From assembly GCA_034004605.1 (NCBI GenBank), contig JAVEWJ010000002.1, forward strand, positions 121,284-185,283: a stretch of 64,000 bases of DNA. Direction: 5' to 3'. The translations under genes and the position numbers were made by a program. The notes under the pieces are model-generated. The model made no database searches and was not told the DNA's origin. It saw nothing but the letters and a program-made list of their open reading frames with translations. This stretch comes from JAVEWJ01 sp034004605 (GTDB lineage: Bacteria > Patescibacteriota > Gracilibacteria > UBA1369 > LOWO2-01-FULL-3). Positions 52,959 through 61,351 of this stretch are shown here, in pieces; within the stretch, counting starts at the first letter, position 1; the number at the start of each line of letters is the position of its first letter.

Positions 52959-55556
52959 ATGCAAAACCAAAACACAAATCCTTTTGAGCCGGTGAGTCCG
53001 GAGCAAAATATGGCTAATATGCCTGAACTTGGACAGACTCCGAGTTCGAAAAAATCCGGAAAAATCATTGCTATGATCGTGGCAATTCTTGCGATTGCCG
53101 GATCGGCAAGCGGATATTTTATTTATACTTTACGGAATTCCGCAGAGCTTCCGCCGTCACTCGAAGCTGTGACGGGGACCGGTTTTATAGCCGGAGCTCG
53201 TGATATTGGGTTCTCTTACGAAACGGCAGATGCCAATTTGATTAATTCAAAAATCGGAGCGACGACTCAAAGATCAAAATCCGATGAATATTTTTACAGT
53301 GAAAGGGATATGAGTGTCTACGATGTAGTAATGAACCTTAAGGCAGATAATTTTAACACATTCAAGGCACAAGTGATTCATTACAACACCCAGGATAATC
53401 TTTTCTATTTATTTCCGGGTGGTGTTTTTAAGGGTGCTCCCGGCACTTCGGAGCTAAAACTTAAAGATACGGGGGATAAATATAAAGAGTTAAAAGATTA
53501 TACAATCCCCGCTTTTAGTCCGTTTATCGTTTTTACAAACGGGGACTTCAAGACTTTCAACACTACTGCAGGAACGGGAACCACGAAGACTTTTCAAATT
53601 AAGTCCGTGATGGAGGCCCCTTCCACTTATGATTATAAAATTAACGACAAAGAACCCGGTTGGCATTTATCCGTTCTTACTAAAGCAAAAGCCTCAGAGG
53701 CAAAAGAGGCTTGTGCAAACGGAATCGATGGGGTGTGGATTTATAATCCAAGTGAAGATGATCCTTCAAAGATGTTTGGTACCAGTGCTGTATCTCCTTC
53801 CTCTATTTCTTCTACTCCTACAAGTTATTTGATGTGGGTGAACAAGAAAGTGGCCAGAGGTGCTTGTAGAGTGGCTTCGACACAAAACACAAATGGTAAT
53901 CAAAATCAACAGAATCAATCTCAATCCGGAGCTCAACAAAGTCCACCAAGAGTGGTGAAAGTGACGTCGGACAAAGAAAATGGTTCTTACCGCGCCGGTG
54001 TTGATGTTCCAATTAAAGTTGAATTTGATAAAGATGTTGCTGTTTCGGGTACAACAAAACCAAAATTAATACTCAAAACACAAGATACAGGTTCTACCGC
54101 TTTAACATATGAAGTTGAATATACTTCAGGTACTGGTTCAAAATATTTGATTTTTAATTATAGGGTTTTAGCCGGTCACAATACTTCTGATTTAAATTAC
54201 TCTTCCCCTTCTGCTTTATCATTAAACGGTGCTACGATTAAAGATGAAACGGTTTCCACTTTGGATGCAATACTTGAACTTCCAGCTTTAAGCGATCCTA
54301 ATTCGCTTGCCGGACAAAAAGCAATCGTAATTGATACCACGCCCCCCACCGGAAAACCGACATTAGAGGTGAGCTTTAATCCTGAAAAAACTGAGTTTAC
54401 ATTGGAAGGAACTTATACTGAAGGTAATTGGGTAAGAGGTGCCTTGTCATTAAATGTCAATGGTTCCCAAATTCGACGCTCACAGAGTAAACCTGCAGTA
54501 CCTCAAAAGAATTATTCAATAAGCTTCAAAATTGAAGATTTCGAGGAAATAGAAGGTGAACAGATTGACCCTGATTCAATCAGTGAAATAAAAGCGACTG
54601 TTGATGTAATAGATCTTGCTGGAAATGCTAGTGAAGCTGTTGAAGAGATTATCTCAATTAGTGAAGTTTCTGAAGAAGAAAGATTAAGAATTGATATGTA
54701 TGGGTATTATCTCGATGAAGCGAAAAAATACGATATAGAAATTTTGGTTACTGACAAAACTGATGAGATTTTTGAAGCTTTTGAGGCTATTTATGGAGAT
54801 ATCCCCGATGAAGATGGGAAATTTTGTATTGAGGGTGGAAGAGGTATACAAGAAGAATTATTAAATTATGAAGTTTTAGTGGGAACTGATTTCGAATTTG
54901 TAGAACGACCTGATTGTGAATTCAATAGAGTTTCGAATCAAATCACTGAAGCAATGCGTGAGGCAATAGAAAAATATGGTTATTATCTCGATGTATCGAA
55001 AACTTATGACATTGAAATTCTTAAGGATGACAAGGAAATTCCAATTTATAACGCTTTTAGGAGTATTTATGGTGATGTACCAGCTGCTGACGGAAAATAT
55101 TGTATTGATGGAGATGAGGGCTTACAAGAAGAATTAACTGCATACGATATTAAAGTGGGTGAGGATTTCAACTTTATAGAAAGACCTTCCTGTACTCCAA
55201 ATCGAATTAACTGTATTTTTAATGTGGATCCCAAGGAAAGTTATACGATTGAAGTGTGGAAAGATGGTTTAAACAATAAAGATTATTTTTCATTTAAAGA
55301 TTTTTCTAATCCTATTGACCCTAAGTATTTTAATGTAACCGATAGTTTAATTCAAGCTTGTACTTCCGGAGAAAATGACGTTGAAAATGAAACATGGTGG
55401 TTTGATTATTTTTGTAAAGAAAATGAAATAAAATGTTGTTTTGTTGAGGAGGCAGATTTTTGTAAAGATATAGAAACAAACACACCGTCAAACGGGACAA
55501 TAACTTCGCCTAAAAACCTTCCTGACAAAAACACTATTCTTGACAACATTCGTTAA
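52959..55556 (+). CDS. Surface protein 4 of the array (Ig-like domain, duplicated C-terminal module)
   Basis: 865 aa. Cytoplasmic Pro/Asn-rich tail (1-30), membrane anchor about 34-55 (KIIAMIVAILAIAGSASGYF), a diverged version of the shared ectodomain about 62-305 (LPPSLEA, EYFYSERDMSVYDVVMNLK, FIVFTNGDFKTF, GWHLSVLTKA, CANGIDGVWIY, ARGAC). Then an Ig-like domain about 325-460 (SYRAGVDVPIKVEFDKDVAV). Two tandem ~80-residue repeats at about 580-745: MYGYYLDEAKKYDIEIL with EAIYGDIPDEDGKFCIEGG and its partner KYGYYLDVSKTYDIEIL with RSIYGDVPAADGKYCIDGD. Possibly adhesive. Confidence 0.8.
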   Translation: MQNQNTNPFEPVSPEQNMANMPELGQTPSSKKSGKIIAMIVAILAIAGSASGYFIYTLRNSAELPPSLEAVTGTGFIAGARDIGFSYETADANLINSKIGATTQRSKSDEYFYSERDMSVYDVVMNLKADNFNTFKAQVIHYNTQDNLFYLFPGGVFKGAPGTSELKLKDTGDKYKELKDYTIPAFSPFIVFTNGDFKTFNTTAGTGTTKTFQIKSVMEAPSTYDYKINDKEPGWHLSVLTKAKASEAKEACANGIDGVWIYNPSEDDPSKMFGTSAVSPSSISSTPTSYLMWVNKKVARGACRVASTQNTNGNQNQQNQSQSGAQQSPPRVVKVTSDKENGSYRAGVDVPIKVEFDKDVAVSGTTKPKLILKTQDTGSTALTYEVEYTSGTGSKYLIFNYRVLAGHNTSDLNYSSPSALSLNGATIKDETVSTLDAILELPALSDPNSLAGQKAIVIDTTPPTGKPTLEVSFNPEKTEFTLEGTYTEGNWVRGALSLNVNGSQIRRSQSKPAVPQKNYSISFKIEDFEEIEGEQIDPDSISEIKATVDVIDLAGNASEAVEEIISISEVSEEERLRIDMYGYYLDEAKKYDIEILVTDKTDEIFEAFEAIYGDIPDEDGKFCIEGGRGIQEELLNYEVLVGTDFEFVERPDCEFNRVSNQITEAMREAIEKYGYYLDVSKTYDIEILKDDKEIPIYNAFRSIYGDVPAADGKYCIDGDEGLQEELTAYDIKVGEDFNFIERPSCTPNRINCIFNVDPKESYTIEVWKDGLNNKDYFSFKDFSNPIDPKYFNVTDSLIQACTSGENDVENETWWFDYFCKENEIKCCFVEEADFCKDIETNTPSNGTITSPKNLPDKNTILDNIR

Positions 55557-55570
55557 TCAACCCTAATTTT

Positions 55571-57478
55571 ATGAAAACTTTCCTCTCAAAACACAAACTT
55601 TCCCTACTTACACTACTTATTCTAGCAGGTGCTTCGGTTGGTACAATTTTTGTACTAAACTCTAGGGATTCTGTCGAGTTGCCGCCTTCACTCCCATTTT
55701 CGCCTTCGATGTTTCAAGGGCTACTTAAGGTGGATGATGAGAGATTCTTTATGTTTGAGGAAAATGAAATTGAAGAGAGCGAGGAACTTGAAATTTACGA
55801 AAATGGTCGAAGTCGACTTGGTCGAGATATTCAATATTTTTACTCCGAAAACGATATTTCTGTGGAAGAAATTGTCGAATCAATCGTTCCACAAAGAAGC
55901 AACAAATTTGTGATCGCTTACTACGATCCGGAAGTAAGAAATTGGTACACTTACCCGAGAGGGCCATTTAAAGAAACTCTTGAGCTTAAAAAAAGCGAGA
56001 TAGACGATTTTATCATTCCCGCAGGGCATGCATTTGTGATTGGAGCTGAGCGAAATTTTGAAACCGTTAATTTAAAACACGGCACCGAGCAGCCAAGGTC
56101 TACACTATTTGAGATCGACGATCTTGAGCGTGGGTGGACTCTTCTTTCAGTTAAAAACAATACGGATTTTCAAAATCTTATTGAAAAATGCGAAAACCGT
56201 GTAAGGTCGATTTGGGTTCAAAAAGCAAATAATGACTTTGAAAAGACCGAAAAATCCTATCCGAGACTTTCTACCGGTTATCACTTGGTTTGGTTCAATA
56301 TCGGTAGTGTCAGCGATGAATGTTTTGATCTTTCGGCTTCTTCAGGTGGAGAATACGAGGCTCCATGCGTGAGCGACACTCCCGTCTGCGACAGTGAAGG
56401 AGTGTGGTATGAAAATGCATGTAAGGCTCTTGATTCGGACAAATCCCCAAGTTCCGTTTATCTGGCGGACTTAAGCGGTAATTGCATAGATTATTCCACG
56501 GTAAACACCGGGAATATGCCGGCTTCGATGTGTAATCCCCTAGCTGTTTCACCGGTTTGCGGAATAGATAAAACTTATTATCCGAATCTTTGTCTTGCTT
56601 ACGCGCAAAATCCGAATTTTGTGAGAGCTGATATTTATGAGGCAAACGAGGAAACCGAAAATTGTGAATTTAAGGACTTAGATCTTTCAAGACCGCAAAG
56701 AGAAGGTTTTGAGTTTGATTTTGAATCAAATTTCTATAAAACTCGGACTTCGCTTGAATCCGAAGTGTCGGATGGTCGCACTGATTTCGAATATATTCCA
56801 GGTGAAACTACTTCGGGCTCAACTGTAACCGATTCATCTGGTGTAGTGGATTTTGTCGATAATTCCGGTAGCGGAAATTCTTCGGCTACTGTTGTCGTGG
56901 ATAGCGGTGTTGAACAATTTTTCATTGAAGACGGGCTAATCGATCCTGTACAGATAGAAGGTGATGATCTTATTGAGCCTGTTCAAATCGGTGGTGAACT
57001 TATTGCTCCGGTGCAAGGATGCAGCTCAGATGAACCGGTTTGCAGTGTAAATGGTCTCTTTTTCAAAAATATTTGTGAACTTACTGCCAGCGGGTTTAGG
57101 CAAGATGTTGAAGGCAAATACATACCAGAGATACTGTTTTCCTTCCAAGGTGATCTTCTTTGTAAACCGGCTCGTTTCGAACACTTTACTCCCGATTATT
57201 CGCTTGAAGACACAAGCGATGAACCATCTGAGCCAATTATTGAGACGCCTTATCCTGTTGATCCCGGTTCGTTTTATTGTGAAAATACAAAATGCATTTA
57301 CAATAGTTTTCTCTCTTATCCCGATTTAAATGATGCAATAATAAACTGTGAAATCGGCCACTTAAGCTGTATCGATTCTTCAAACGAGGAGCTTTCGTCT
57401 TACAGCGTTTCCGATCCTGAATATTTTTATATTATAGACAAAATTCTTTCGGAAAAAGAAGGGTGTTGCAACCGTTAA
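55571..57478 (+). CDS. Surface protein 5 of the array (Kazal-like domains)
   Basis: 635 aa. Membrane anchor about 7-28 (KLSLLTLLILAGASVGTIFV), shared ectodomain about 37-275 (LPPSLPF, QYFYSENDISVEEIVESIVP, YPRGPF, IPAGHAFVIGAERNF, GWTLLSVKN, CENRVRSIWVQ). Then three Kazal-like segments with the C-x-PVC-x7-Y-x2-C pattern: APCVSDTPVCDSEGVWYENA, MCNPLAVSPVCGIDKTYYPN and GCSSDEPVCSVNGLFFKNIC. Kazal domains are serine-protease inhibitors; here they may guard surface proteins or bind a partner cell. A Ser/Thr/Gly-rich linker lies between the second and third. It begins 15 nt after surface gene 4 and is probably cotranscribed. Confidence 0.82.
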   Translation: MKTFLSKHKLSLLTLLILAGASVGTIFVLNSRDSVELPPSLPFSPSMFQGLLKVDDERFFMFEENEIEESEELEIYENGRSRLGRDIQYFYSENDISVEEIVESIVPQRSNKFVIAYYDPEVRNWYTYPRGPFKETLELKKSEIDDFIIPAGHAFVIGAERNFETVNLKHGTEQPRSTLFEIDDLERGWTLLSVKNNTDFQNLIEKCENRVRSIWVQKANNDFEKTEKSYPRLSTGYHLVWFNIGSVSDECFDLSASSGGEYEAPCVSDTPVCDSEGVWYENACKALDSDKSPSSVYLADLSGNCIDYSTVNTGNMPASMCNPLAVSPVCGIDKTYYPNLCLAYAQNPNFVRADIYEANEETENCEFKDLDLSRPQREGFEFDFESNFYKTRTSLESEVSDGRTDFEYIPGETTSGSTVTDSSGVVDFVDNSGSGNSSATVVVDSGVEQFFIEDGLIDPVQIEGDDLIEPVQIGGELIAPVQGCSSDEPVCSVNGLFFKNICELTASGFRQDVEGKYIPEILFSFQGDLLCKPARFEHFTPDYSLEDTSDEPSEPIIETPYPVDPGSFYCENTKCIYNSFLSYPDLNDAIINCEIGHLSCIDSSNEELSSYSVSDPEYFYIIDKILSEKEGCCNR

Positions 57479-57520
57479 TAATTATTGATAATATCCCCAC
57501 CTGATTATTAATATTTTTGG

Positions 57521-58510
57521 ATGGCAGATATTAAGATTGATTCGCTAGGCGTGCCGCTTTTGCCTGATTTGGAAGTACAAAAAGGAAATGAGAGTTCCTT
57601 CGGTGAATTAACGGGTCTTGGACAAAAAATTAATGAAGAGATTGATCGAGCTTTGGAATTACCTGTTTCTGAGGACTCTAAACCTGGTTTTGATCGGAGA
57701 CTTAGTTCGGGTTTTAGTTCCAGACCCAATTCTGATTTTAGTTCCAGACCCGAGACTGATTTAACTAGAAAATTTAATTTATCTTCAGGAATTTTTACAA
57801 GCCCCCAAAAAATAAAAGATAACGAGCCACCTGCAAACAGGTCAAGTCTTCCGCTCGGCTTTAGAAGGGCTCCCGATTTTCAAGATGATAATGAAGGAGC
57901 ACAAAGCTATCTTCGCTCTAGGGCAATGCAAACTATAAGAGACAAGGCTGAAAAAAGTGACGTAATTTCGACTGACCAATATATCGAAAGTGAAATTAAT
58001 GGAGGGATAAACACTTTGATTCATATTGTAAGATTTTTTCATAATCCCAAAACTCCTTTTACTAAATACGATATTGGAGACTTGATTATGTTGTTTAAAG
58101 ACTCAAAGATAAGTGCCAGTACACTCGGTAATATGAGGCTTGAAATCACAAGCTTAGAAGCTTTAAACAAATTTCTTTTGTCCGATAGTCAAATCACTCA
58201 ACTCAAAAGGCTTAACATAATTTCTGATGATTCAATTAAGACAAATGGCACGCCTTTAGAATACCGAAGTACCGATGGTCGGAGATTTATTTTAAGGCAT
58301 TTTAACAACTTGATATCCTTGAACGAACCACAACTTGGAGCAAATGGGCTTGATTCTTGGAATACCTATCATTTCAGAGTTGCAAACAAAGAAGCTCATC
58401 TTGTAAGAGTGGATGAAAACAAAAAGATTCAAAATTCAAGGACATTAAAAGCATTTTTAATCTTATTGAAAGCGGACGAAAAAAGATTTGCCCATTTTTT
58501 AAACAAATAA
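57521..58510 (+). CDS. Hypothetical protein, paralogue of the 31-kb protein
   Basis: 329 aa. Residues 1-130 look disordered and contain short repeats (FSSRPNSDFSSRPETD). The C-terminal ~190 residues are a folded domain shared with the protein at 30895-31671 (STDQYIESEI, KYDIGDLIMLFKDSKISAST, MRLEITSLEALNKFLL, TYHFRVANKEAHLVRVDENK). No membrane segment or signal peptide, so probably cytoplasmic. It lies 43 nt after the surface array and ends at a bidirectional terminator. Confidence 0.7.
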   Translation: MADIKIDSLGVPLLPDLEVQKGNESSFGELTGLGQKINEEIDRALELPVSEDSKPGFDRRLSSGFSSRPNSDFSSRPETDLTRKFNLSSGIFTSPQKIKDNEPPANRSSLPLGFRRAPDFQDDNEGAQSYLRSRAMQTIRDKAEKSDVISTDQYIESEINGGINTLIHIVRFFHNPKTPFTKYDIGDLIMLFKDSKISASTLGNMRLEITSLEALNKFLLSDSQITQLKRLNIISDDSIKTNGTPLEYRSTDGRRFILRHFNNLISLNEPQLGANGLDSWNTYHFRVANKEAHLVRVDENKKIQNSRTLKAFLILLKADEKRFAHFLNK

Positions 58511-58534
58511 AAAAGCCCTTTTTATCGGGCTTTT
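58511..58534. terminator. Bidirectional terminator between convergent genes
   Basis: AAAAGCCC (58511-58518) pairs with GGGCTTTT (58527-58534); A-run on one side and T-run on the other serve both the 57.5-kb gene and the - strand gene at 58544. Confidence 0.85.
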
Positions 58535-58543
58535 AAAGTTTTT

Positions 58544-58885
58544 TTAGTTTCTTTCTTTTTTAAGTCTGTATAGGTGACCTCCTGCTAATGAAAATGCCAA
58601 AAGGAGTAGCAAGTAATAAGACTCTGGGCCGGATTTTGTCAGAGTTGCCGCATTGTGTTGTTCATCAGTAACTTCTGCTGGAGTCGGTGCTTCGGTTGGT
58701 GCTGGGTCTTCATCCTCTTCATCCGCAAGCTCGAGTGCCGGAGGTGTATCGTCCACTTCATCAGCAGCATCACCAAAAGGATTTGGTAAAGTCGGTGGTG
58801 CATCAACCGCATAAACAAGCGAACTTTGAAGCATAACCATAGCTAAAACAGCCATTAGTACCAGGAATTTTTTTGTGTTTTTCAT
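58544..58885 (-). CDS. Small secreted acidic protein with possible C-terminal sorting signal
   Basis: 113 aa. Signal peptide (KFLVLMAVLAMVMLQSSLVYA), then a Pro/Asp/Glu/Ala-rich mature part, then TLTKSGPESYYLLLLLAFSL followed by AGG and a basic YRLKKERN end. The layout short motif-hydrophobic helix-basic tail is that of sortase or other C-terminal sorting signals; the SGPE motif replaces LPXTG. Single gene with a terminator behind its stop. Cargo function unknown. Confidence 0.7.
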   Translation of the reverse strand: MKNTKKFLVLMAVLAMVMLQSSLVYAVDAPPTLPNPFGDAADEVDDTPPALELADEEDEDPAPTEAPTPAEVTDEQHNAATLTKSGPESYYLLLLLAFSLAGGHLYRLKKERN

Positions 58886-58965
58886 GTTTGTTTTTGATAA
58901 TTTATCATAATATTATATCAAAATTATGCTAAAATATCAACCTTTATATTGTTTTTTTTTACAAT

Positions 58966-58988
58966 AAAAGGCCCTAAGCGGGCCTTTT
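58966..58988 (-). terminator. Terminator of the PKD operon
   Basis: AAAAGGCCC (58966-58974), loop TAAGC, GGGCCTTTT (58980-58988): 9-bp perfect stem just after the stop of the PKD gene at 59002. Confidence 0.8.
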
Positions 58989-59001
58989 ACAAATTGAAAA
59001 T

Positions 59002-61308
59002 TTATTGTGCGAGCACTTTGATTACCACTTCAGATCTGTCCACTGTGTTGTCGGCGTCGCTAACTTCGAGAGATACCGTGTAGTCGCCGGGGTTTTCAAA
59101 AGTGTGTGTCGGTTTTAATTCGGAAGAGGTCGTACCATCGCCGAAATCCCAGAAGTAGCCGGAAATCGTTCCCGTGGAGCATGCTGGATCAAAAGCTGTA
59201 GTCAGAGGAGCGGGACCTTCCTTGAATACCGATACGAAGCAGGAAAATAATGCTACTTCACGCACCGTGATAAGCATTTCTTTTTTCGCTGTGGTGTTGT
59301 CGGAGGCGATTACTTCCACGCTTGCCGTATATGTGCCCACTTTATCGTATTTGTGGCTTATTTTTGCGGAACCGAGTTTGGGTGTTGTGTTGTCGCCGAA
59401 ATCCCATCGATAACTTGTAATTTGTCCTTTTGGATAATCCGAGCCGGAGGCGTCAAATTGAATTGTAACCGGAACTGTGCCTTCGATCCTATCGGCTTTT
59501 AGATCAACCACTATCCCCTGGTCCGTTACTTTTATCACTTGGGTTGCGGTGGATACATTATCATCCGAATCTGTCACTCTTAGGGTTGCCGTATATGTGC
59601 CAGCTTCTTTATATGTGTATTTGGCACGCATATCAAATGCGTCAGTCTTTCCGTCGGAATCGAAATCCCATTCATATTGAACGATATTGTTGTCCGGATC
59701 CGTGGAAAGAGAGCCGTCGAAAGTGATTTCGAGAGGCGCTTTGCCTTGAAGAAGGTCTGTCTGGAATTCGGCACTTGGTGCGCCTTTTGGCGAGCCGATT
59801 TGAATTTCTTTTGTGAGTTCACCCTCTTTACCTTTTTCATCGATTACCAAAAGTTTTACATTGAAAAGTCCTTCTTTTTCAAAAGAGTGAGAGGCTGTCC
59901 TTGTCTTTACAAGGGGTGTACCATCTCCAAAATCCCATTCGTAGCTTTCGATTTTTCCGCTTGGAGAAGTGGATTTATCAGCGCTGAAAATATATTGTCG
60001 GCCTTTTTCAAAGAGTGTCGGGTTTCCGTTTATCTCAATCACGGCCTGCGGAATGAGCGATTCAAGAGCTTCTATTTCTAATTCCGTAGTATCAAAATCG
60101 CCTACAAGATTTGTGACTCTCAAAGATACATTGTATTTTCCGATTTTTTCATAAGTATATTCCACTTTGTCCTTGTTTCCGTCGTCGTATTCCCCGTCGC
60201 CGTCCAAATCCCATTCATAGGTGTCTATCTCGCTGTCTTGATCCATGGATTTTGAACCGTCGAAGGTGACTTTAAGCGGAATTTCCCCTGATAGAGGCTC
60301 CGCCACAATTACAGATTCCAACTTGGCTCCGGCTATTGAAACAAGCGCGGGATATTCGACAAGGCGCTCTTCGTTTGTGTCCTTGTTTCTAAGTCTTACG
60401 CCTAAATTAACATCAAAAACACCACTCTGTGTATAAGTGTGACTCACTATAACTCCGGTAGCGGTGCCTTCGTCGCCGAAATTCCAATTATACGATACTA
60501 TTTGCCAATTTTTGCTATCGTAAGGGATGTTTGTGGCGTCGAATTTAATCAAAACCGGTGCCTCGAGATTGATTGTCTCCTCGGGGGTAGTGATTATCGG
60601 TTTTAAAATCGGACCTTCTTCCACTATTCGTTTTCCATCAAGATATACAAAGGCGAAAAGCCAGATTATAAGGAAGAAAACCAGAACTATTCCGGAAACC
60701 ATCGCCACTTTGATGCCTTGTTTTTTTAAGTCTTTGTCGTCTTTTTTTGCCGTGAGAATTTTCACGAAACCGCTCATCGTGATAAGGAAAATTCCGAGGG
60801 CCGCAAGAAGGAATATTATGTGAATAAAGGTGATAAGTCCGTTTACAAAGGAAGTGGGATCAACACCAAGAAGTCTCGCAATCGGGTTTTCCGATGCGCC
60901 GTTGGCGTTTGCAATAAAAATAAATGAAAAAACGAGAAGAAGAATCATAGTAACGAAAAAGGCTCCGAAACAGCCCAAAATCGCTCTTTTTCTGGCCTTC
61001 AGGTTAATCGGTTTTACAACTTTTTGAGGAGTGGCTGTCACTCTTGGTTGCACTTGGGGCGGTCTATTAATTGCCTCTGGTGCTGTGGACCTGGGACTTG
61101 GGGCAGAATAAGTTGTAAAACTTGATGTCGTTGGTGGGGTCGGAATATTTATTTGAGGATTTGCCGAAGGATTGTTAGTTTGATTAGTGTTTGGAACCTG
61201 AACCTGAGCAGGGTTTGTTGGATTTTGAGACTGAGGTGGGTTTGTAGTATTTTGCTGAGGTGTAAGCTCGTCATCATCTCCCATTTCTATGTCATTTATG
61301 TTTGGCAT
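59002..61308 (-). CDS. Membrane protein with six PKD domains
   Basis: 768 aa. A Pro/Gln/Asn/Thr-rich cytoplasmic region (1-95), three membrane helices (about 105-130, 150-175, 200-225), and about six PKD repeats facing outside. Typical PKD cores are visible: YNWNFGDEGTATG, YEWDLDGDGEYDDG, YEWDFGDGTPLVKT, YEWDFDSDGKTDAF, YRWDFGDNTTPKLG and YFWDFGDGTTSSEL, each followed by the HTY/HTF-x-G-x-Y/F-x-V end. PKD domains mediate protein-protein or carbohydrate contact. It follows the next PKD gene by 43 nt on the same strand. Confidence 0.88.
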   Translation of the reverse strand: MPNINDIEMGDDDELTPQQNTTNPPQSQNPTNPAQVQVPNTNQTNNPSANPQINIPTPPTTSSFTTYSAPSPRSTAPEAINRPPQVQPRVTATPQKVVKPINLKARKRAILGCFGAFFVTMILLLVFSFIFIANANGASENPIARLLGVDPTSFVNGLITFIHIIFLLAALGIFLITMSGFVKILTAKKDDKDLKKQGIKVAMVSGIVLVFFLIIWLFAFVYLDGKRIVEEGPILKPIITTPEETINLEAPVLIKFDATNIPYDSKNWQIVSYNWNFGDEGTATGVIVSHTYTQSGVFDVNLGVRLRNKDTNEERLVEYPALVSIAGAKLESVIVAEPLSGEIPLKVTFDGSKSMDQDSEIDTYEWDLDGDGEYDDGNKDKVEYTYEKIGKYNVSLRVTNLVGDFDTTELEIEALESLIPQAVIEINGNPTLFEKGRQYIFSADKSTSPSGKIESYEWDFGDGTPLVKTRTASHSFEKEGLFNVKLLVIDEKGKEGELTKEIQIGSPKGAPSAEFQTDLLQGKAPLEITFDGSLSTDPDNNIVQYEWDFDSDGKTDAFDMRAKYTYKEAGTYTATLRVTDSDDNVSTATQVIKVTDQGIVVDLKADRIEGTVPVTIQFDASGSDYPKGQITSYRWDFGDNTTPKLGSAKISHKYDKVGTYTASVEVIASDNTTAKKEMLITVREVALFSCFVSVFKEGPAPLTTAFDPACSTGTISGYFWDFGDGTTSSELKPTHTFENPGDYTVSLEVSDADNTVDRSEVVIKVLAQ

Positions 61309-61351
61309 AATTTTGTTTTAAAACTTTGTCATATTCTATACGAAATCGGTA

